Part shown: in pieces, positions 23,674 through 35,654 of the stretch
Numbering within the stretch: position 1 is the first letter of the stretch
How the letters are laid out: each line of letters starts with the position of its first letter
From: Euptelea pleiosperma
Lineage: Eukaryota > Streptophyta > Magnoliopsida > Ranunculales > Eupteleaceae
NCBI GenBank assembly: GCA_035048495.1
Contig: CM068546.1
Span: 37,900,674 to 37,964,673 of the forward strand
Direction of reading: 5' to 3'
DNA: 64,000 nt
Program-made: the position numbers and the translations under genes
Notes under the pieces: generated by a model
What the model saw: only the letters and a program-made list of their open reading frames with translations
Databases searched by the model: none
What the model was told of the DNA's origin: nothing

Positions 23674-24158
23674 CATGGTTTACAAAATGGCTGTTATAAC
23701 AAAAATAACGGTCGTTATAATGGATTCGGACCTCCCCATTACGTTATGTACCGATTTAATGCTCAGAAAATAACGGCCATTGTAACGGTTTCGGACTTCT
23801 CTAGTTATGTTTTGTACCGTTTTAACGCTCAGAAAATAACGCCCTTTATAACAGATTTGGACTTTCCCAGTAATATTATGTACTGTTTTAATGCTCAGAA
23901 AAATAACGGCTGTTATTTTCCTTTCCTTTTTCCGTTATAATGAAAATAACGATCATTATGTTTTGAAAAAATTTGTTAAAAATTAGTCTGTCATTTTTCA
24001 GTTATTTTCCATTAAAATTTGAAATTCAAAATTTGAATTTTAGCGCTGTTATTTTCTCATTTTCCGTTTTTGCCCCCGTGGGTTACATTCTGTTATAACG
24101 GAAAAAACAGTAACGCCCTGGTCCGTTATACCGTTTTAACGGCTACTTTTAAACCTTG
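23674..24158. mobile_element. hAT-type MITE with internal tandem repeats
   Basis: The ends CATGGTTTACAAAATGGC and GGCTACTTTTAAACCTTG are inverted repeats. They are flanked by TTTAGCAC (23666-23673) and TTTAGTAC (24159-24166), an 8-bp duplication with one difference. Between about 23750 and 23905 a unit of about 63 bp (containing AATGCTCAGAAAATAACGG) is repeated three times, which explains the greater length compared with the 236- and 286-bp sisters. Confidence 0.75.
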
Positions 24159-24159
24159 T

Positions 24160-24863
24160 TTAGTACATCTTAGGTCTCCATACGATGTACTAAACATCTT
24201 AGACCCGATAACCAAAAAAAAAAAAAAAAATCTTAGATCCAAAATAACGGTCTACGGATAGGTTGGATGGTGATGAGATGAACACCAAATCAAGTCAGAT
24301 TTTGGCATGGGAGGTTATCCTTGGGGTGGGACCCACCAAAATGGAGGGTCCCAACTGTCTATGTTTGTGCCACATGTGCAGGTCTGAGGAAAGTAAGCCA
24401 TCCTTCTGTTTGTGAGGTACATGTACGATTTCTCTTTTTATGAAAAGGTGTCTAGAAGTTAGCACCAATACACACAGCTGACTTGTCAAAATCATGACCA
24501 TTGAAAGTAGGAGAACAGTTACTTACAAAAAGTACAAGAATAATTGAAGAGGCTTCCAAGAATCCAGAGTACATTTTAGGTGACTATACCACCATTTCTC
24601 TACTGCCATGATTGTTGTACTGATGATTCATGTTCAGTCAGTGTACCATAGCACGTTTCTGCTTCATGGGCTCCACCACTCTCTCTCTCATATTTCCTAT
24701 CAACGGCACTTTCCCATCTTGCTGATCTCTGACTTTCAATCTGTATCAACGGTTTTAAGAGAAACACTTTTTATACTGGAATTTTCCTTTTCTGATAAGC
24801 AAACTGTGTTTGACATTTGAACATCCAACTCAAGAGTTCGTACAGTCAAATCAACTTTAGGGT
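24160..24863. other. gene-free stretch
   Basis: Contains an A17 tract near 24213. No coding region, RNA gene or complete transposon was recognised. Confidence 0.4.
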
Positions 24864-24872
24864 TTTTGGTTG

Positions 24873-25053
24873 GAGTGGTGATCATATGGTCTGGGGTCCA
24901 TGTGATGCCCAACTGGTGGCACATTTTGATTGGTCCTGCACTAATATTTTATTATATTTGAATTTATATTTTAGTAGCCCAAGTGTGCAACACCAATCAA
25001 ACTGTGCCACCAGTTGGGCACCACATGGATGCCGGACCATATGATCATCATTC
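24873..25053. mobile_element. palindromic 181-bp MITE with 9-bp target duplication
   Basis: Arms of about 75 bp contain GTGATCATATGGTCTGGGG and GCCCAACTGGTGGCACA on the left and their complements on the right. They are separated by an AT-rich loop. The element is flanked by the exact 9-bp duplication TTTTGGTTG (24864-24872 and 25054-25062). A 9-bp duplication points to the Mutator superfamily. The sequence is unrelated to the main palindromic family. Confidence 0.75.
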
Positions 25054-25410
25054 TTTTGGTTGATTGTTGGGTACAACTATGTCCAGACATCTAATTTGGA
25101 CCAAACCAAACCCGACCAACTGGGGATGGATCTGTCCGGTAGTCAAAAGTATAGGGTCAGGCCAAGAACAGAAAATTTTTGTACCAAGCTTCCAATCCCT
25201 ATTTGGATATGGGATATGTTGGGCAATCAGGTCTCCCTTCTTATCTCGCCTGACCGTTCCTATTGGTGAACTGGTTAGTTGGGGACTCAAAAGCGAGAAC
25301 CGGGGTTACCACCCATGTGACAATTAAAGGCCTCTAAAAACTAAACCTGAGTTGAAGTACGCCCTTCACAATTTAGGTTGTCCAGCACGCCAATGTCCCG
25401 GGACCATAGT
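25054..25410. other. gene-free stretch
   Basis: Short open frames on both strands lack motifs. No gene or RNA was recognised. Confidence 0.4.
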
Positions 25411-25695
25411 ATAAGCCACGTGGCACACTCTTAGGGGCCACTGATTGTATGGATGTTTATCCCATCCCTAGGTAGACTTATATACCAAATATCATGCTGA
25501 TTAGTGATTTAAAATCTATGGATCTGCATACCCCAAATGATGCTCGAAATCTACAATTAAAAACCAACCCATGAAACTGACTCCAATCAAATCCTTAAAA
25601 ATCACTAATCAGGCTGTATTTTTGCATGTAGGTCCACCTAGGATGGGCCAAACATCAGCCAGTGATTTCTAAGAGTGTGCTACGTGTAAGGTGCT
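25411..25695. mobile_element. palindromic MITE family copy
   Basis: The left arm has AAGCCACGTGGCACACTCTTA and TGTATGGATGTTTATCCCAT. The right arm has the complementary CACTAATCAGGCTG, GGTCCACCTAGGATGGGCCA and AAGAGTGTGCTACGTG. It is trimmed on the right and has no visible target duplication. Confidence 0.65.
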
Positions 25696-25706
25696 CCATA
25701 TATATA

Positions 25707-25708
<2 letters not shown>

Positions 25709-25772
<64 letters not shown>
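25709..25772. repeat. (GA)n microsatellite, about 32 units
   Basis: Uninterrupted GA dinucleotides follow a TATATATATGG tract. This is the longest simple repeat in the window and probably polymorphic. Confidence 0.95.
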
Positions 25773-25775
<3 letters not shown>

Positions 25776-25878
25776 TTTTTCTCTTTCATTTTCTCTTCCT
25801 TTTCGATGAGTGATCATGTCATGTGATATTTCACACGTGTTGCGAACGTTTGCAATACGCCACCATCACATGCCTAAA

Positions 25879-26095
25879 GACAATGATTATGTCTCTCTTG
25901 TCATGATCTCAGGTAGGTAGGTCAGGTCTCATCCCAAGCAGGAGATGTTAGGACCTTCTTTAGGGTCATGTTGAATTTTCTTGGAAAGATAATGATTATG
26001 TCTCTCTTGTCATGATCTCGGGTTGGTAAGTCAGGTCTCATCCAGAGCAAGAGATGTCAGGACCTTCGCTTGGGGTCATGTTGAATTTTCTTGGG
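25879..26095. repeat. tandem duplication of about 108 bp
   Basis: A unit beginning GACAATGATTATGTCTCTC and ending GTTGAATTTTCTTGG is present twice (about 25879-25986 and 25987-26095) with a handful of differences. No coding role was seen. Confidence 0.75.
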
Positions 26096-27224
26096 GAATC
26101 TGGCTCTTTCGCCCAAGCTAACCTTCCTTAGAAAGTCGGCTCTCCCTTTCCACCAAACCAAACTCTCAATGGGTATTAATGAAACCGACAAAGTGTAGTT
26201 GGCCAATGATCGGTGAATAAGAGTAACAAAAAAAACTTGTTCGGTGATTTCGAGATTAACTGTGGATGGTCTTGATGGATGCTATTTTTAGACACATAAC
26301 ACTTGAAGACCAACAAAACTGGGTTAAAAGGATAATTTTAGGTTTTGGCACAGTTTTAGTTTTTACCAAATCTGCTATGATGGCCCAAATTTTTAGGTAC
26401 GTCCCTACTCATTTAGAGGAGAAACAGGACTGGAGCACAGGAACAACTACATCCTCAGCTTGCTGCTTGCCACAGGGCACAAACTATGGGGACAGGACCC
26501 CGCCATTCAGACATGTTCCACCATAGTGATATCCTAGGTCAAAATCAATCTGATCAGGTGATCTATCAACTTGTTGAGCTACATGAAGCAGCAAGGCAAT
26601 CTCAACAAATGCAACAAATCTTCAAATTCAACATGTTGAAAATATTAATGGAATGAAGATCCCTGATTTAATTTATCACTAGCTGTATGAGATCCTGCAT
26701 TGTTACATACAAGAATGACTACTGCATGCACCATCAAATCAAAGCTATATTGATCAAGTTCACGAGGCCATGTAAATGCAACAAGTTACTGTCTCTCTTC
26801 AAAAGGAAGCAAAAAACTAAAGAACACATGAGAGGGAACTTATGGAGGGAGAACACTGCATTAGTATGTTTCAAGGTCTTAAAATGTCAGCATAATGTAA
26901 ACATGTAGCTAACTGTTACACCAACAGGTTTACACCAGAGTACAGCGATCAAGCCGAGTCGTCTTGAACACTTCGGGGATCCGGTTTCAGCATGTTGAGC
27001 GACGGACAAATTAATATTGCACAACAATGTATTGAAATGACAGAGAAAAACTAATTCCTCACCTCCCCTCAGAAGAGTTGCATTTCTCTTCTAGTTGAAT
27101 AAAGTAATGAACCTCTTCATGCTACGTTTTCTGGCAGGAAATCCTTTTCTTTCTCTTTTTTCTTTTTTCATATAGTTTTCTATACAGTATGAAGGCGTAG
27201 AGCCTTGTATTGAATAGAATCTCG
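26096..27224. other. gene-free stretch including the invertase 3' untranslated region
   Basis: The minus-strand transcript of the invertase must end within this stretch. The sequence just beyond its stop codon (27140-27224) is AT-rich. No other coding region was recognised. The 86-codon plus-strand frame at 26266-26526 has no motif. Confidence 0.4.
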
Positions 27225-30200
27225 TTACACAAGAATCTGTGATCTGGCGGCACCACGGGAACACTTTTTCCGGGCAGTTTTGCTCAGTGCACAGATACAG
27301 GTCTCTAGAAGCTCAAGATCCTCCTCCCAGATCAACATGGACGCCAGCTCTGGCTTCTCCAAGAGCATTTTGGAGGTCAGGAACCCAGCAATTGTCCATG
27401 TCTGGTGCAGTCGTGATTGCTTCCCAATAAACCTGCCATTTCGCGTGTCGTAATATTCAGGCCACTGGTCCATTGAGAGCCTCTTCTCGGCTACAGCAAC
27501 CGCCTTTTCAGCTAATTCTGGCCTCCCCATTTTAATGCAGGCCAATGTGAACTGAAATACCAAGCAGAGAAAAGGTTCAGAGCACAGCTAAACAATATGA
27601 TGATTACCGAGTCAATAAGTCAAGACAGAAGGGCGAGAAGAACCCATCAAGATCATTGCCGTACGCATGGCAAAGATGCAGTAGGGATGTGAAAGGGTGG
27701 TGAGAGACTCATCCAATTAGGTCAATTTTCGGCCAAGGAGATCCCCTGACATGTCGAACATGCATGTGCAGCACACAAATGGCAGTGGAAGTGGCTTCTT
27801 ACTGTCCTCTCATGACTAAGAATTCCTCAAACCTACATACTGAAAAATAAATCCAACCATACCTGCCACAGGAGGGTTGGCCAAGATCCACCATTATGAT
27901 ATGACCAAGGGCTGCAAGAGCAAATACTTAAAGTGAGATTCAGTGACTTTATCCTGCTACTCAGTATCTTCAATAAATGCAATGTCAACTTACAAATTCT
28001 TAAGCCCAAAACTTTAGAAAGAATAACTCACGTATTCTTTGGGTCGCTGCCGGTGATTATACGCCATTCCTCGTACTCCAAAGCAGGGTAACATATCTTA
28101 AGAGGCATATGCCCCACAAGATCATCCCATTTGGCTTCAATCAGATTCAAAATACCCTGGTTCTGTCTTGGAGTACCCAAAGATGAAACAATGGACCAAA
28201 GGTTGCCAAGTGTGAAGAACCTAAAATCCATGTGAGCCGGCTGTAGATTGCCAATCAGATAACCACCTTTATCTGGAATCCAATCTACTAGCCAAGTAGG
28301 AATTTGATCAGGATATATATTGAACTTGTTGATGGCGTCTGTAGAGTATTCCTCCGTCTTATAGCGGTATATCTCATTGATCTTCTTCATATCCACCCAA
28401 TAATACTCCCTAATGTGAAACGACAATGCGCTGAGTCTGTTATTGATGGCACGCACCAGATTCTTGGATCCATCGTCAACAGTAAGCATCTCACGGGAGC
28501 TCCGTAGAGCCGCATAGAATAAGGCCTGTGAAACCGAACTTTGTCAACTGGATGTAACCACAATGAACAAGATTTTTTTTTTTGCCTGATGAGGATAAAT
28601 AATCAAATTTGAAATAAGATGCATACTGGAGCTATCAACACAGATGTCAACTTCAGTATATAGATTACTCCAACACGGACCACGGGTAAAACCATTCAAC
28701 AAGAACAAATATGTGCAGTCCTTTTGTTACTGTAAAGGTTTCAACAATTTTTCGGTTCTATTGTGTCCCGAGAGAAGAAATCAAATTCACAAAAACTAAG
28801 TCCACACATATCCTATAACCTGCCTTTAGCCCTTCTTTCTATTTCGTAAAAAGTGTTAAGCCAAGATCTACGTTCTCTAAAACTCTATGTGTGAAGAAAA
28901 GATAAGTAGACCTTTTTAACTCTTGCTTGAGCGATGTAGAGTCCACACATTTCATCATTGTTATAAGCCTTTTCCCAACGGAATGGTGTCGACTGCATGA
29001 ATCCTGCTCCTCCATTCAATCCTATCTAAAGTCATCTCTTCCATTAAGGCAAGTTTCTTAAAATCTCCTCTCAGAACCTAACTCCACATCCGTTTTGCCC
29101 TTCCCCTAGCCCTTTTAGGCCCTTCGACTTGCACATTCCTCCTCACTGCTGCTGTTATCGGTCTTTGTTGTAAATGACCAAACCATCTCAATCGACTTTC
29201 CCTCATTGTCAGTTATTGGAGCTACTCCTATATTTTCACGAATGTGTTTCCTTGTCTTACTACACATCCATCTCAACATCCTTATCTCGTTTATACTCAT
29301 TTTATGAACATGTTGTTTCATAATTGCCAACATTCTGCTCCATAGAGCATCCCTGGTTTTATTGTGGTCTTATAGTTTCAAAAGTGGGCTTCTACCAAAA
29401 GCCATAGTTTTTCCCACAAACAAGAAGAAATGTAGATCTTACTAATATTAAAATTAGCCACTTGTCATTTCCTTGATCACAATTATGCAACGGAAAGAGA
29501 CATTTCTTTTACCGCGTTTTATGTAACAGTGTACAAGTTACTCAAATGTAGTGCCCAGTTTCATTGCTTCATAGGACAATATTTAAAATTCAACCATTCA
29601 TGAGAGAATATTGGGTATTTCCACTTCCAGCCTAAAGTTATCTGGCTCTGCCAGAAATTTATAAACCAACAAAATGGCCCCCTGCAACCAACTTGAGCTC
29701 CTTGAAGCCCAGTTGCAGACTAGAGCAACACTAGTATATCTGATTCAACAACGCAAGAAATTCTGATTCTTCATGACTGCAAAGACAACCGCCTCAAAAC
29801 AGTTTGATGAGATGTATGAGTTTGTGCAACAGGCAAACATTATCAAAGGTGCATGAGAAGTACCCCTGAGGTGCAAGGAGCAGCAATGCGAAATTGAAGC
29901 ATCTTGCTTGGGCTAGGGTGAGGTGCAGTAACTAAGGTACACACCTAAGCGCCCCGATAAGTAACATTTGACCTTACTTTTTGTGTAATAGTAACATGTT
30001 ACTATGTGTCGCGTTCTATATTACAAAATGTAGTGTTGTAACATGTTACTGTGTGTCTAGTTGTGTGTGTTATAAAGTCTATTGCGTATATATAATGTAT
30101 CATTATCCTTTCTTTCTCTCTGCCCTACTCTATCTTTTAACTTCACACATGAAGGCGCCACCATAAGGAGACAAATCAAAGAGACCATAACTCAGTTGCC

Positions 30201-33200
30201 TTAGTGGAGGAAACGTTATCGTCAACCGGGTAATCTATTTCTCTTTCTTTCTTTCATTTCTTCTTCTTATTCTTCTGCTGCTGGTCAGCAGCTTTGCTTC
30301 TTATTCTCCTCCTTTGATTTTTGTATAATTCTCCATTATTACTTTGTTAGCACATGCATATCAGATTGAGTTACTTTTGATACTACAATCATATGTTTTG
30401 AAATTGTAAAAGGTTTAGAATTCATTCTTTTAATTTATTTTGTAATTTTCTCATATATCTGTATTTATTACAATTATTATTTAAAATATTATGCCCCTCG
30501 CTTGAAAAAGGTGCATCTCGCACCTCAGGCTCCAAGGCCCTAGTATCTCAGGTATGCCTTTCGCATCTAACTACACTGACTGATAGGTTTATATATTCCA
30601 GATTTCCAGCAAGATGCAGTCCTCCTAGGAACTCCTCAGCTATGTTACTCAGGAACAGCTGAGACACGGCTAGGATACATCATGGACACATCATTTACCC
30701 TGACAAAGAAGTGTTCGACATGGGTATGGCATTCATTTTGAAGCTCCTCAGCCTGTGAGTGCCCAGTGCCCCATCGTAGCATTGTTTTCTCTTCAATTTT
30801 ATTTTTATTTATTTTTTATCTTCAATCTACAAGCGCCCGGGTGTTATATATTCATCAGAATGTATACTAGGTGGTAACTGACTACATTTCTTAACTAATA
30901 TCTCTACTTCTGAATAACCTACTTGCAAGTTGCAATACCCAAACACCTATGCCAATCTACTATTGTAGAACCACCAGATACTAGCCAATAATCTACCTAT
31001 ATTCATAGAAGGTTAGATAGCATCGCTCATCTCTAACCACAACATAAACCCACATATGGGAAGTAATCCATCACTAACCCTGGAACTGGCTATTTGGTGT
31101 TGACTGGAAACATAAGGAATCAGCCAACCACTACAACAGGATCATTTTGTCTCCACTTTCTGAAGGAAGTATTAACCTAAACATAAGATGAGCTTCATTT
31201 ATTTTTTTTACATAGATGAGCTGGTATTATTTTAGAATAATTGTTACAGGGCAAAACTATGTTAGACAAACATAAATATGCACTTATCAAACAAAAAAAA
31301 AAACACAAATATGCAAGAAAACATAGTGCCTCTAGATCTTCACCTTCTTGAACTGGAAACTACAATACCGAGGACTATCAAAATTCAACTTTAAGCTAAC
31401 ATGCACAAAGGGAAAAATACCAGAGCTACATATAAAGTCAACTTACTTGGATCTCAAGGGGGTGGCCATGGATACCCATCCGTCGGTCTATCATGCAGGA
31501 GCCATCAGTGACTAACAAAGAAGGGAACATGTCAAACCCATCGGTTAAACACAAATTTAGGATCAGTTTTATTCCCGTCTGGATATCCACCCTTTCTTGC
31601 AATGCATAGTCGCCAGTGATCTTTCCATAAGCTCTCAACAGAATAATCCACCACAACCCTATCAAATAAGTCAAGTTACACATCACATTATTGAGAGTTC
31701 TACCCATTCTTTATGGTTATCATAGAACCAACGAGAAAGTGTTAATCAATCTAATGGATCCTTACGGGCTGTTACAAAATCACACGATGAACATCGCAAT
31801 ATGTAACAACTGACAGTAATAACAATAGGCCAGTTGCCAATGTATATGAAACTACAGTTCACTAACCAGAATCAACAGGAGCAACACGTCCAATGGCTGA
31901 CTCGCCAAAATCTGGATCTAAGACTTCCTCAAATGCTCCGTTACTTCCATCGAGAGGCACAGTTCTAACTTTAAAACTTGCTGGCATCAACCCTTGCCCT
32001 GGGCTGTAGCAGTCCACTGTTTTCTCCCAACTCTGGGTAACAAACAGGATAACATTTGAAGTTTTAGAGCTTGTTAAACCTTACAAATGAACCACAATAT
32101 GCTAACATCCTCTCTTATAGACTAAATGGTGGTCACGGAAATAGAACAAAAAGTCACCTCCATGCAAGACAAATTCTACTAACGGTACAACATTCAGGAA
32201 AAAATCTTTCAATTAGAAACATAAAAGAAATAGTCAAAGGACCACAAATACATTTGGAAATCTTTGCAGTAATTGAAGATTTTCAAATTTTAGGGTAACA
32301 TAGTGAACCACGCATGCACATATCAATATAAAATTTTCAGCATTCCACTATCCCCTACGCCATAATTGTATATAAAACGAGAGTAGTTTTGTTACTGACA
32401 AGGGACAAGAAGATTTTCTCACATGTATGGGTGTCTAGATCATCTGATCAGTGGGCCCCTTCAAAATGTGAAATCCCAAAATCAAGATGATCAGATGATC
32501 CAAATTATCCTTTAGGGATTTTTCTTCTAGATTCGAACCTATATTTATTGGCGAGGAATTAACCAAGATGAGCTCCACAAATCACTTATCAGCATACATA
32601 CAAAGTATACACTAAAAGAACACCATCCAAATGGAAAATCACAAATAACAAAAAAGCGTAAAAATGCCATTAACCTAAAAAATAAGTCAGAATTGCAAAG
32701 AAAGTGGATCATAAATCACCTGCAACTGCAACGTATGAAGGAGAAAGTTCCTCACAATTTCTCCCTCCCCTTTAAGTAAGAATGCGAGAGCTGATGGGAC
32801 AAAATCCCGAATGAAGACCTGATCGTAATTGAGCGGTTGTTTATCGACAGGGTCATTTGCCGCAACGGTCCCCACTGGGCTCCCGCAATAGTTCACCACT
32901 GATTCATTTAGCAACTTCCACGCCTCCTTTTCGATCTTGGACAACTCTCTCTTACGGGTTGAAACCTCAGCCTCATTCAAACCCTTTGAATTCTCTATAG
33001 TTACATTCGAATCGCTAATTTCTACCCTAGGTTCTTCTTTTTCTTCTATTTCCCCTACATCTACACCTCTCTCGATCCTCTCGACCACCAGAGGCTTCAC
33101 TTTCATGCCACCCTGAATGTAAATACTCTCGAAGCTCTTCTCATTAACATGAGCTTCGATCGACGTCGAATGGTGCCGAATATCCGACGCAACATTGGAA

Positions 33201-33514
33201 ATTACAGAAACGCCCCTACCCTTACCAACACTACAACAACCTGTAAGAACCTTAGATTGGCCCCAATTCGAATCAGGCACACGAAAGGGTCTCTGATTCG
33301 GATCAATTACATGTTGAAAACCTAGAATTCGAGGAGAACAGTGATGGAATCGACGATCCTGAACTAATTTGGATCGATAAGTCGAAAAACCATCAATAAT
33401 CGAATGATGGCATGTTGGAGATGGGAATCCAAAGAACGATGAGGTTCGAGAACTAATTAGGATTCTACAACAGGGTTTCATGGTGGAAATTCCCATGGAA
33501 CCACTCGAATTCAT
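27225..33514 (-). CDS. alkaline/neutral invertase, organelle-targeted type (GH100)
   Basis: Six exons are inferred: 33514-32720, 32032-31867, 31658-31447, 28525-28032, 27911-27863 and 27551-27225. They join in frame to about 680 residues. Glycoside hydrolase family 100 enzymes split sucrose into glucose and fructose. The first about 190 residues are a variable, basic and serine-rich extension, as in mitochondrial or plastid isoforms. The catalytic domain shows [49 protein letters not shown] (about 316-331), [33 protein letters not shown] (around 542) and the family C-terminus [18 protein letters not shown] and EEW carry the acidic residues expected at the active site. The intron between exons 3 and 4 is 2.9 kb and holds a LINE remnant. 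The gene appears intact. Mitochondrial targeting is inference. Confidence 0.93.
28948..29366 (-). pseudogene. RTE-like LINE reverse-transcriptase remnant in an invertase intron
   Basis: The minus strand encodes [19 protein letters not shown] followed by KTRK and IGVAPI, the conserved tail of RTE-clade LINE polyproteins. Frameshifts follow, but fragments resembling RGR and [13 protein letters not shown] continue in other frames toward 28980. It is therefore a dead, 5'-truncated 3' end. It lies in the 2.9-kb intron and is on the same strand as the host gene. Confidence 0.65.
29848..30580. repeat. possible eroded transposon in the invertase intron
   Basis: GAGGTGCAAGGAG near 29868 and CTCAGGCTCCAAGG near 30526, with GTGCATGAGAAG and GCATCTCGCACC, suggest loose inverted ends about 680 bp apart. 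The interior has TTTCTTTC and GTGTGT-rich tracts. The identity is uncertain. Confidence 0.25.
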
Positions 33515-33979
33515 GCCACGAAGAATCGAAATTTGGTAATTAAAAATCTAATGTGTGTATTATCAAATATTATATACAGCTCTGTTTATCTTGAAAAAGT
33601 GAAAAACAGAGAAAAAAAGAGAATCAGAAAGATCAAAAAATGAAAATTACAATAAAATTTGAACTTTTTTACACTTACAGAACAGATTGATTTGATCCGA
33701 CGATGAGAGAAGAGATTTAAATGGGGACTGAAGATGTAAACAGGGAAATGGTTCTTACAATACAGAAGGCGTTCTTATATGGGCTGAGAGATGGAAGGTT
33801 CGGTGAAGGAGAAGGTTGGTCCGAAAATGTGAATTTGAAAAGTGAAATTACGGAAGTACCCCTCCATTTGTATGACTATTTAAAAATAGTTACAGCCATC
33901 AATGACCAAAATACCCTTCCTAATGTCATGGACCCCTTGTCCAACGGGTACCAGTTCTGTTACAAGGCCATTTATTTTT
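33515..33979. other. 5' flank of the invertase gene
   Basis: This 465-bp stretch between the invertase ATG and the next MITE must contain its leader and core promoter. It is AT-rich with A-tracts at 33600-33660. A plus-strand 91-codon frame (33721-33996) runs into the MITE and has no motif, so it is not treated as a gene. Confidence 0.4.
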
Positions 33980-34344
33980 GGGTCGGACTCCATTGACAGA
34001 TCTAAAATGACAGGGACACAATATAAGCCACGTGGCACACTGTTACAGGACTCTGACCGTATAGATGTTTGTCCTATCCCATGGTGGACCTACAAACCAA
34101 AAATCCGCCTGATTTTTGATTTATAGGCTTTGGTTTGGACTTATTTTCATGGGCTGATTTCAACTGTGGGAATTTTAGCAGTATTTGAGGTACAAAGATA
34201 CAACACTTATAAATCGGCTGATTTTTTGTTTGTAGGTCCACAATGGGATAGGACAAACATCCGTACGTTCGAAGACCTGTAACAATGTGCCACCTCGCTT
34301 ATATTGTGTCCCTGTCATTTTAGATCTGTCAATGGACCCGACCC
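33980..34344. mobile_element. intact palindromic MITE with 9-bp target duplication
   Basis: The 365-bp element starts GGGTCGGACTCCATTGACAG and ends CTGTCAATGGACCCGACCC. It is flanked by the exact 9-bp duplication TTTATTTTT (33971-33979 and 34345-34353). The inner arms contain AAGCCACGTGGCACACTG and GACCGTATAGATGTTTGTCC with their complements. Terminal inverted repeats plus a 9-bp duplication point to a Mutator-derived MITE. It carries a G-box CACGTG at 34029-34034, about 515 bp upstream of the invertase start codon. Confidence 0.85.
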
Positions 34345-34384
34345 TTTATTTTTTACTAGGCTTGTTGGTATTTGATAATGCTCA

Positions 34385-34520
34385 GGCTAGGACTCGTCTT
34401 TTTTGACTCGTCATTCACTCGTGTCCTCAGCCGTGGATTCCCAGAATCCAACAGTGGTTTTGCCTGGACAAAAAAAGTGATGTCAGCTCAGCTCACTTGC
34501 CTGTGTAAGGGTAGTTTAGG
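34385..34520. repeat. solitary arm of the GATTCCGAGAATCC MITE
   Basis: The segment has TCTTTTTTGACTCGTCATTC, GCCGTGGATTCCCAGAATCC and AACAGTGGTTTTGCC. These follow the same order as the left outer arm of the 16.4-kb element. No matching right arm was found. Confidence 0.5.
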
Positions 34521-34998
34521 CATTTATGGAAGAATAAAGCCCTAATGGTAGAATCGAAGAAGGCAAAAGATGGTAAATACGTAGTTGTATGGGAGGGTAT
34601 TATTGTCCGTTGAGTAATCGCAGGCCTTCCGCGTTTTTGAAAGGATCACAATGTCGGTTGGTTGTCAGTTGAAAAAAATGTGCGGAAATCGAGAGATGTT
34701 TCTTTCTAAAAAGCAAAGAGTCGTGTTATCCCACGGAGAACTGGACAAAAAAATGTGCAGTTGACGTCTTTTACCGTCGATTCGAGAGATCCACGCTGTT
34801 GCTGCCTCGTAGACCTTGGATCTATTGAATCCAATGGTAAAACGGCTTCAAACCGCACATTTATCCGTGGCATAGCATTTTCTAAAGCAAATGCGAGCTT
34901 CTGTAACTGCGCCGTATACTACACGGTACGTATGGTATACTCAATGTAATCCACGTATCAATTATAGATTCGTCAGTAGCTTTTAGCCCTTCTTCTAT
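34521..34998. other. gene-free stretch
   Basis: No gene was recognised. TCGAGAGATCCACGCTG and GGATCTATTGAATCCAATGG (34780-34835) resemble transposon-arm phrases that recur near 59960-60040. Confidence 0.35.
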
Positions 34999-34999
34999 T

Positions 35000-35392
35000 G
35001 AGTCCGTCTAGAGCTACACCCATTTCTTACATCCAGTTCCTACACCCGGGGGTGGGGCCCACATAGAGATCATGTTGGACAATCCAACCATACATTGAAC
35101 GGCTCTTGCCATGATGATCATCATTACCAAAAATCAGTTCAGTTCGACATTGCTAACGATTTAAAAAATTGACCCAAAATAGTGGTTTAATTGGATGGTC
35201 TGGATTTTTCAAATTAAAGTCTACTTTTCATGAGGTTAGGAATGTTTAATTTTTCTGATCTTTTGTGAGGAGGATAACCATAGCATGAAAAACTCATTGT
35301 GCTGTTGGATTATCCAACATGATCTCTACGTGGGCCCCACCCCCGGGTGTAAGAACTGGATGTAAGAAATGGGTGTAGCTCTAGACGGACTC
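35000..35392. mobile_element. 393-bp MITE with about 80-bp arms and 9-bp target duplication
   Basis: The left end GAGTCCGTCTAGAGCTACAC and right end GTGTAGCTCTAGACGGACTC are perfect inverted repeats. The arms continue through CTTACATCCAGTTCCTACAC and CCGGGGGTGGGGCCCAC. The flanks TCTTCTATT (34991-34999) and TTTTCTATT (35393-35401) form a 9-bp duplication with one difference. The inner sequence differs from the main palindromic family. It is probably Mutator-derived. Confidence 0.8.
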
Positions 35393-35654
35393 TTTTCTAT
35401 TTCGGTCATTTTCGTGAGACTGAAACATTTGACTCTGACTCGCGAGAATAAAATATCTGGAGATCTTTTTCGCCAAAATATCGCGATATTTGTGAGGCTG
35501 TTAGGCGATTTTTTTATGGACGTCTCGACTGAGTCGATTCTCAAGTTTCATTTGTATTACTTCGCACGTGCAGTCAGACAGGTGAAATAAAGATGAGATA
35601 AGATAAGTGCTACCTATTGTTAATGACGTGGCATAGCTAATGTTATCCACTATG

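Noticed and set aside
26266..26526. 86-codon frame as a small gene or exon
   Set aside because: No motif, no convincing splice sites that extend it, and it lies in the spacer after the convergent GA 2-oxidase and invertase genes.
33721..33996. 91-codon plus-strand frame opposite the invertase 5' end
   Set aside because: It has no motif and its end runs into the MITE at 33980. It probably lies in the invertase leader and promoter.
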